Assembly: GCF_958298935.1 (NCBI RefSeq)
Contig: NC_084936.1
Coordinates: 6,579,501-6,643,500, forward strand
Reading direction: 5' to 3'
DNA: 64,000 nt
DNA from: Phragmites australis
Taxonomy: Eukaryota; Streptophyta; Magnoliopsida; Poales; Poaceae
The position numbers and the translations under genes were made by a program. Position 1 is the first letter of the stretch, and every line of letters starts with the position of its first letter. Below, piece after piece: positions 57,384 through 64,000 of the stretch. The notes below the pieces were generated by a model. That model saw only the letters and a program-made list of their open reading frames with translations. It ran no database searches and was not told the DNA's origin.

Positions 57384-60085
57384 ATGTCTAACGTAGTGGG
57401 ATCCAGGGTTTTTTACGGCCCTGGATATGTCATGTATTGTGACAGTGGGGTGGATCTGAGTAACTTTCAGTATGTGGACATAGATTTGCATAGTTCAGGA
57501 GAGATTCGACAGTCCCAAGTGTTAGGATGGCTATATAATCTGCTGCAACTTAGTCCGGCACATCAGTGGTTGACGGTGAAGGTTCTAATTCCTAGACATC
57601 AAGGAACCGACTAGCAGTGGGAGCTCTTGGAGGTTACATGTTCGAAGCAATGGCAGCAATTTGTGTCACTGGTGTTGAGATGGGGTTTTTCTCACTGCAT
57701 CCTTGTATAAGCGAGCGATCTTGCGACGACAGAAGTCGGACCTAGCACCGTAGAAGCTGTTGGTGAAAATATTATCCCTGAGGAGGTGCAGGAGAGTGTG
57801 GTTCCGGAGATACCCCTGCAGACTAGTGCACCGATTGAGATATAGACTGCAAGAGAAGAACTTAATGACAGAGAAGAAAATTGGGACGTGATGCATGCTG
57901 ATCTGGGAGAGCGGGACAAGGCACTAGTGGATCAGATTGAGTCAGATAACGACGAGTTCCGCATATTTGTAGACTGTGGTGCAGGAATTCCAGAAGAATG
58001 GATGAATTTTACATTTGAGAAGTTGATGGTGAACGATGGACACGAATCGGCATAGGAGTATGATTCCATCGTGGTGACTAAAGGACAAATATTTCATGAC
58101 AAGGTCCATCTGCAGCATGCTGTGAAGAGATGGTGTTTCTCGAAGAAGAGAGAGTTTAAGGTGGTAATATCTAATGCTCAGATATACGATGTCAAATGTT
58201 TAGCTGAAGGTTGCACTTGGCGAGTTCATGGATTCTTGCCAAGGTGTGACATAATATGGGTAGCATCTATTGTTGAGCCGCATACTTGCAACTTGAGCCA
58301 ACCTCTGCATGCGTACAGGAATATGAGCATTGATTATGTTGCAAATGTGCCCAGAGATTGTGAAGAAGACTAGTATGTCTCTGTTTGGAGTTATACATAC
58401 TAGCAGCATTAGATTTGGGTGTGAGATTTCATATGACATGGCATGAAGAGTGAAACAGAAGGTGTTAGAGAAGAGGTTTGGCATATATAAGGACTCATAC
58501 CATAACTTACCTTACCTGCTAGAGGTTATTCAGGAGAGGAACCCGGGCACCTGTATTGCTATTCATGATTTTGTCAATCAGGCAGGATGGAGATCGAGTC
58601 CTTCAGCGGGCATTCTGGTCATTTGGCTGTATGATCGAGGCGTTTCGACATTGGTGACCGGTGATGTGTGTGGACGGGACATTCCTCACAAGCAAATACA
58701 GGGGGCAGATACTCACAACTATCGGCGTAGATGGTGAGAACCAGGTTGTGCCTTTGGCCTTTGCATTCGTCGAACGCGAATCTACAGATAGTTGGTTGTG
58801 GTTCTTGCAATGGGTTAAGAGAGGTGTTGTTGGTAACAGGCCTAACGTGTGTGTACTCCACGATCGTTATGCATGCTTGTTGAGCGCTATCAATACATTG
58901 CATAGTGGTGCGGGTGAGGTATTGTCGTGGCCAGATTTGCATAGCCGTTGGTACACGTGGCATCTCAGAGCAAACTTCTACAAACAATTCAGGAGCAAGA
59001 GGTTGATGGATCTATTTAAGAAGCTATGCAAACAGAATCAATGGAGTAAGTTTGATGCACTGTGGGAAGAGCTGGATAAACTAACTGGTAAGCATATGGA
59101 TGAAGTATTGAAGAAGCCAGTTGTACCAAGGGAGGAGGAGCCTGAGGACCTAGTGCCTATACCACATGAGCTGCAGTGTGACCAGGAGAAGGATAGGTGG
59201 AAAGAGGGTTAAGTGTTTTTTTGACTGGATTAAACACGAATCACTGGAGAAATAGGTACTCATTGTGGATACTGATGGTTCTCCTTTTGGAATTATGACA
59301 ACTAACCTCGCTAAGGTTTACAATTGGTGATGAAGGGGAATAGGTCACTGCCATTGGTGGCAGTTGTGGAGGGAATCACTCATGGAACGTAGCGGTATCT
59401 CCGAGAGCGTTACAATAAGGTCGCGCTACATATGGGCAACCTGCAAATGGTGTACACAGAGAAGATTACATCTTACATGCACGAGAAGAGCGGAAAGGGG
59501 CAGTCCCATAGAGTTCATAATGTTGGTAACCATCAGTACGTCTTTGAGGTGATGTCGCGTGACAAGGGCGAACTGGGTATCGGAAGGTAGGACATTACAA
59601 TGGAATGCAGGTTATGGTCAGTGGACAATAAGTGCGATTGCACATGCAACAAGCTATCACTGATGCATTTGCCTTGCTCTCATGTGCTAGCATGTTGCAC
59701 GAAGGATAGCATAGAGTCAGAGTATTTTGTGTCACCGTACTACCGCAAGGAAGCAGTAGAAAGAACTTGGTCTGGTGAGTTGCTTGGGTGATAGGCGGTG
59801 AAGGACTTCACGAAGCCACCTGAAAATGGTCCGTATTGGATTCTAGATCCAAACAGCAAGGTCGACACAATGGGGCGACGCAAGACTCAACGTATCATGA
59901 ACGATATGGACAATGTTGAGGGAGCATGTGCCCACAAGGAGTGCCTGGTATGCGGAGGTCTGCATTTGACGGGGCAGTGCGAGCAGTATCCGGTGGACAC
60001 TCTGGCATCAGGCGAGAAGGTTAGGCATGTCCCAGTACGTCAGCCGAAGAAGAAGAAAAATCCTTTGAATGAGACTATTATTTGA
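57384..60085 (+). pseudogene. MUDR-type transposase relic
   Basis: Consecutive pieces of one long gene, broken by TAG/TGA codons and frame shifts. N-terminal part: MSNVVGSRVFYGPGYVMYCD. MuDR DNA-binding domain: about 58060-58370, FHDKVHLQHAVKRWCFSKKR then CLAEGCTWRVHGF. Transposase core: about 58450-59210, with CVDGTFLTSKYRGQILTTIG, PLAFAFVERESTDSWLWFL and VCVLHDRYACLLSAI; this provides the DDE-type first Asp (DGTF) and a changed second motif (HDRY for the usual SDRH). SWIM zinc finger: 59630-59700, CDCTCNKLSLMHLPCSHVLACC. C-terminal knuckle-like CLVCGGLHLTGQCEQYP: about 59945-59995, then a basic end. Inactive as it stands, by stops at 57612, 58371 and 59790 among others. Confidence 0.9.
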
Positions 60086-60582
60086 AGCAATGTGTTACTG
60101 TTTCCATGTTGTATTACTTATTGGATGGCGCTCTATGTTGGTAATATTCGTATGCCTATGTGTTGAATCCTTGTACTATTCGGACAATGTGAGTATGTGT
60201 TGGAATATTTGGAGTATGTTATTATGTACTATTTAGAGTTACTGGACAACCTGCGTATGTGATGTTATATTTGGACCATGTTGTATTATATTTTATTCAA
60301 AATACCTGATAAACTTTGTATTTGGTGTAATATTTAGACCCCGTTGTAATATTGCCAACTTTTGAATGTACTCATAATTTGTTGCAGATAATGAGTCGTA
60401 CTCTACGATGTTTTTGAGATACACCTAATGCATTTCTCCTCATATTGTGTTTCATTTATGTATTATTCTTTGTTTTTTATTTCTCCCATGTTCAATTTTT
60501 ATTTTGCATATTCTGCATTGTATTACTCTGTGCTTGTCATATTTATTATGTTATGCAATATAATCTTTTTTTGCTTTCAGGT

Positions 60583-62818
60583 ATGGAGCTCATCGACCAA
60601 TAGATCAATGCGACGCATTGGACACACTTGGACAGCACGGACTTGTACCCATCCTTGCGCTTGCGTACTCCGAACCACTTCTGCACTCTTGACCAGCGTT
60701 GGATCTCAAGGTACTAACTTTGTGCATTATATGTTTGCTGTTGTAAATAACTCGATATTTTACTCACATTTTTTATTTTTCGTAGGTTAAGGGCATCGGG
60801 TCTCCTTCCTTTGGCCTGTCTCCCCGACCCAACTAGGGAATAGGACCCTCGGTTTCCCCTGGACAGGGCACTGTGATAGCACTAGGTGACCGCTGGTGGC
60901 CGAAGACACACACTTTTCATCTGCCCGTAGGTGAGATGAATGTCATGCTGCAGGATGTCTCCATTCTACTGGGATTGCCCTTGGTCGGGACTGCAGTGTT
61001 CGGGCCAGACTTGCACGCCGGGTGAAGGGACGAGCTCCTGACTAGGTTCCACAGAGTCATCCCTAAGGGTGAGCAGCCTGAGCAGGTGGGCTTCGACTCA
61101 CCCCACAATCCATCAAAGACCTGGGTCTAGCAATCCAGGGCGGACTGCCTGACGCCAGAGCCAGAGGACTAGAGAGTGCGACGGCACCTGGAGGTGTACG
61201 TACCTGTTGTGCTGTTCGGTTGCGTCCTCTTCACCAGCATGCACGCGGACACCGTTGACAAGCGGTTCTTCTTCTTCGCACAGCAAATTGCAGACAGCCC
61301 CCTGGAGCAGGTCCCTCAATTCAGTTGGGGCTTTGCAGTCCTAGCTCAGACGTATCGGGCATTGTATGAGGCTTGTTGCAGGAGGAGTGAGTCTGGGTTG
61401 ATCACAGGTTGTCCTTTGCTCTTGACCCTGTGGTCATACGAGTGCTTCGACACAGGGCGCCCGCACCTAAGATCGTACGATGCTTACGATCAATCTTTCT
61501 ACTTCCCCAACGAGTTCGGCCTACACGACGCAGTGGACGACTCTGTGATGGGTTCACTCTGGTGCAAGTGCGACGTAAGTATTACAAGTTAACATATTTT
61601 TTTAGTATTGTTCTTTCATGATGCATATATGCCTGACATTTTTCTTTTTCAGGCAGCCGAGGTGGGCGACGGGGACGAAATGCTCTTTGTGCCCTCAGTT
61701 TATTGCCGCATTCGACTAGCTACAGACGGACAGGGTGTGTTGGACATCGTACGACCACGAGGCAGTCATGACGCTCATGCCTATTGGCCTCTCCAACTTG
61801 TGCTATAGGGGCCAGGATTTCTGGCTTATGCGATGATAGTTGTTGTTCGACGTCACGGTCGAGCCCTACTACCCTGACAGAGTGTTCAGGCAGTTCGAGT
61901 ATCACCAGCACTTCCCCTGCTGCGACTACCAACAGACAGTGCTCACTTGTAAGTATTTGTTGGTACAAGTTCTTTACTATCCATGTTATCTGTTCCATAA
62001 CCGTAACTTCGTCTTGCAGGATGACGAGAAAGGGCCAGGGCATTACGTACGATGCAACTTGGAGGAATAAGTTGCAGGCGTGGGTGGACGAGTGGGCAGA
62101 TGCGGTTGCACACATCCACATCCCCAGCGGGCCTTACGACCCAAGGATGGAGGACGCGTACTTGCGCTAGTTCCACGAGGTGACACGGGTTAGGTGCTTC
62201 CCTGTGCCTCTGGAGCCACCACAGCACGAGCCAGAGGTTACCGACACATTCGTTACGGAGCCGGCGATGGTGTACCACACAATGATACATGAGGCTATTT
62301 CATTGTACTGACTTTCATTCTCATTATTAAATGTGATCACTCGGGCATAGCAAGAAGACACGTGCAGGGATGCTCTCGGCCACCACCGCTGCATTACATG
62401 CCAACTCTGGGTTTCTGCTCAGGTACTTCAGTTCCAAGTTCGTCACTATCAATGGTACCACTTGGGATTGTATCTTTCAATTCAACTATACTGTGATGCA
62501 TGACATTTGACAGAGTTGTACCATGCAATAGTTCCACCATCCTTCGATGCAGCATCCAGCTCGTTGCTCTCCCTTATGGACGACTGGTTGACGGGGCTGA
62601 CCGATGAGGAGGGCCCATCGCAGACAACATGGGCACCTCCATCGACATTGCCATCGTAGGCCGACCCTACCACCCTTGTAGATGATGCACGGCCTCGCCA
62701 CCCTCTGCGCGACACCTTTACATTCTCCACCAACCAGGTGTGTCACAGAGCAGCTGCCAGACGGAGGCTGGCGGGCGTGCGCATCAAGCGTGCCCATGGC
62801 CATGGAGACGCCCCTTGA
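60583..62818 (+). pseudogene. Plant mobile domain (PMD, MAIN/MAIL-like) gene relic
   Basis: An acceptor TTGCTTTCAG at 60571-60580 precedes ATG 60583. Exons inferred: 60583..60710, 60786..61574, 61653..61948, 62020 to about 62730, ending at TGA 62816-62818. The PMD sentence is clear at 60880-61020: LGDRWWPKTHTFHLPVGEMN, VMLQDVSILLGLPLVGTAVF. The second half follows at 61176-61570: RRHLEVYVPVVLFGCVLFTS, LEQVPQFSWGFAVLAQTYRAL, GCPLLLTLWSYECF. In-frame stops and shifts at about 60601, 60828, 61023 and 61800 make it a pseudogene. It is in the same direction as, and just downstream of, the MUDR relic, as in PMD-carrying Mutator-like elements. Confidence 0.85.
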
Positions 62819-63335
62819 CTGCGCCATTAGACATGACTTATAAATGTTTATGTTATTTCTATTATGTAATTGACATGTCATGTAGGATGTTTATGTCAGT
62901 ATTGTATTATCAGCCTTGGTTTTATTACTCGTGTTCTCCTGCCTTCCAAAATCTTAGCATCGTGCAATCTTATCAGCTTTCAAACGTATCTGCGTGTCAT
63001 CCTAACTGCAATGACACAGTAGGGGCACCACTAATAACTGTTACATAACATTGTACAATTTATTCAATTACAAACAATACGCACAATGAAAAATTACGTA
63101 AGTGTAACACTATACCTCATGATACATTGATACTACTCATACTAACCACTACGATAGTACGAAACACGTAACATAACATGAATTGACAATACCCTCATAT
63201 ACTACAACTACGATAGTACGATACACGTAGCATACTGCACATGAATGCCCTACGTGAAATACATTGGCGGAAACAATACAGGTTAAATACGAAATCAACA
63301 CCTAGGTTGTCAGCCAGAACACATCCATATTACTC
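62819..63335. other. Spacer between converging genes
   Basis: AT-rich. It lies between the 3' ends of the PMD relic (+) and the opposite-strand relic (-). No gene is seen. CTACGATAGTACGA.ACACGTA occurs twice (about 63151 and 63207), a short direct repeat. Confidence 0.5.
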
Positions 63336-63802
63336 TCAGTTGTTCCTCCGACCTACCATGCGAGGCGGGATATAGCGGCTTCTTACGTTGCTGGCTCTCT
63401 CTTGGCGTAATTGTTACTGTAGTTCCACGATAATGACGTGTACAGGCGACAGATTTATTCTTGAATGTGTGGTTTCAACCACGAGGCAATATAGTATTGG
63501 AAACCACAATCATCCATTTGAAAAAAGTGGTATATGAGATAAGTAAATGGTATGATGAAAATCGCAAAGAATGTGTGTTTTATTTGGTCTTACTCGAAAA
63601 TGTGGATAACGGAAGAATCGACGGCCAGCATCATCGAAATGCTATAAACTTGGATTACAGTGTCATCTCCATACCGACATGACAGCCAAAATGCACAAGG
63701 AAGAACATTGTGGTTTCCGTAGTAATCTCTACCGTAGACATCTAAATGGGGGTGTGGAGGCAGTGGATCGATGGGGCCATCGAGAGGATGAGGATGCGTC
63801 AT
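63336..63802 (-). pseudogene. Possible third, opposite-strand gene of the Mutator-like element
   Basis: Minus-strand coding-like pieces in shifting frames. The 5' piece (about 63802-63590) contains GRDYYGNHNVLPCAFWLSCRYGDD. A middle piece (about 63525-63460) contains MDDCGFQYYIASWLKPHIQE. The 3' piece ends QLRQERASNVRSRYIPPRMVGRRNN-stop at 63336 (given only to mark the frame; the basic tail RSRYIPPR is the key part). A Cys-rich first half and a CGFQYY motif are compatible with a GRF-type zinc-finger protein of the kind found in some transposons, but I cannot confirm the zinc ligands. Composition and position support a degenerate gene rather than noise. Confidence 0.4.
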
Positions 63803-64000
63803 TATCTCGATTAAATGTGAGGTCAGTAGATGTGTACGTAGAGAATAGATTAAGTTTCATTTATATACAAGAAGTCCTTGAGGCAGTGCAAAGATGTTGC
63901 AGTATTTGAGAGCCTATGACCTAGACTGCACTAGCCTATTTGGGATATCATTGAAAAGTCTATTCGCTAGTCTGCACTGGCCTATTAGCGGTACCACTGA

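Larger units (their letters stand above)
56070..64000 (+). mobile_element. Mutator-like element carrying MUDR and plant-mobile-domain genes (right end not seen)
   Basis: A block of about 8 kb contains a MUDR-type transposase relic (57384-60085), a PMD gene relic (60583-62818) and a possible third gene on the opposite strand (63336-63802). The left part has hairpin-forming subterminal repeats (56122-56370). Near the right edge, GCCTATTTGGGATATCATTGA (about 63930) and GCCTATTAGCGGTACCACTGA (63980) look like decayed versions of the same repeats (CCTATCGGTATTCCGTATGCTGA at 56153), so the right terminus is probably just beyond 64000. PMDs are known to travel in some Mutator-like and gypsy elements. 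The exact left end and the 9-bp duplication cannot be set without the right end. Confidence 0.75.

Overview
The window is plant nuclear DNA, almost certainly from a grass (Poaceae). Genes are intron-rich with GT..AG junctions. Long AT-rich spacers are packed with nested LTR retrotransposons, CACTA, Stowaway, MULE and SINE elements. Three host protein genes plus a miR171 hairpin are clear. From memory, the order ATG8 / glyoxalase I / PPR protein resembles a rice chromosome 8 short-arm interval (ATG8C, GLYI-11 and a PPR gene); I could not check this.

Layout. 1-963: 3' part of an ATG8 autophagy gene (+). About 2190-2295: a MIR171 precursor with a clean miRNA/miRNA* duplex, behind a CT-rich leader. 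2.5-5.9 kb: a tRNA-derived SINE, a 100-bp (TC)50 tract, a small terminal-inverted-repeat element and a decayed gag-only LTR element (-). 6513-6554: an orphan copy of the last exon of glyoxalase I. 7504-19111: a degenerate Ale/Retrofit-like Ty1/copia element bounded by the target duplication TATAG. It carries a Ty3/gypsy-type solo LTR in its gag region and two SIRE/Maximus-like solo LTRs, one inside the other, in its 3' LTR. 20215-23710: a complete glyoxalase I gene (-, 8 coding exons, 290 aa) whose 5'UTR intron holds a 0.5-kb fold-back MULE-type MITE. 27791-32870: a complete P-class PPR gene (+, 7 exons, 602 aa) with an acidic tail. 37687-37944: a small unknown protein gene (85 aa) with a good TATA box.

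From about 39 kb on the window is mostly repeats. 39043-40380: a CACTA-type non-autonomous element. 40424-40894: a 343-bp-spaced duplication. 43274-43577 and 44101-44353: MITEs. 45.5-49.7 kb: LTR-like material with a 41-bp minisatellite. 52609-55643: a 3-kb solo LTR flanked by CCTAT. From about 56.07 kb to the right edge: a large Mutator-like element carrying a decayed MUDR transposase gene, a decayed plant-mobile-domain (PMD) gene and a possible third gene on the opposite strand; its right end lies outside or at the edge of the window.

The host genes are not an operon and are not obviously related in function: autophagy, a microRNA for GRAS regulators, methylglyoxal detoxification and an organellar RNA-binding protein. 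The most notable items are the miR171 locus, the orphan in-phase glyoxalase I terminal exon 13.7 kb beyond the gene's own last exon, the MUDR+PMD composite transposon, and the fold-back element in the glyoxalase I 5'UTR intron.
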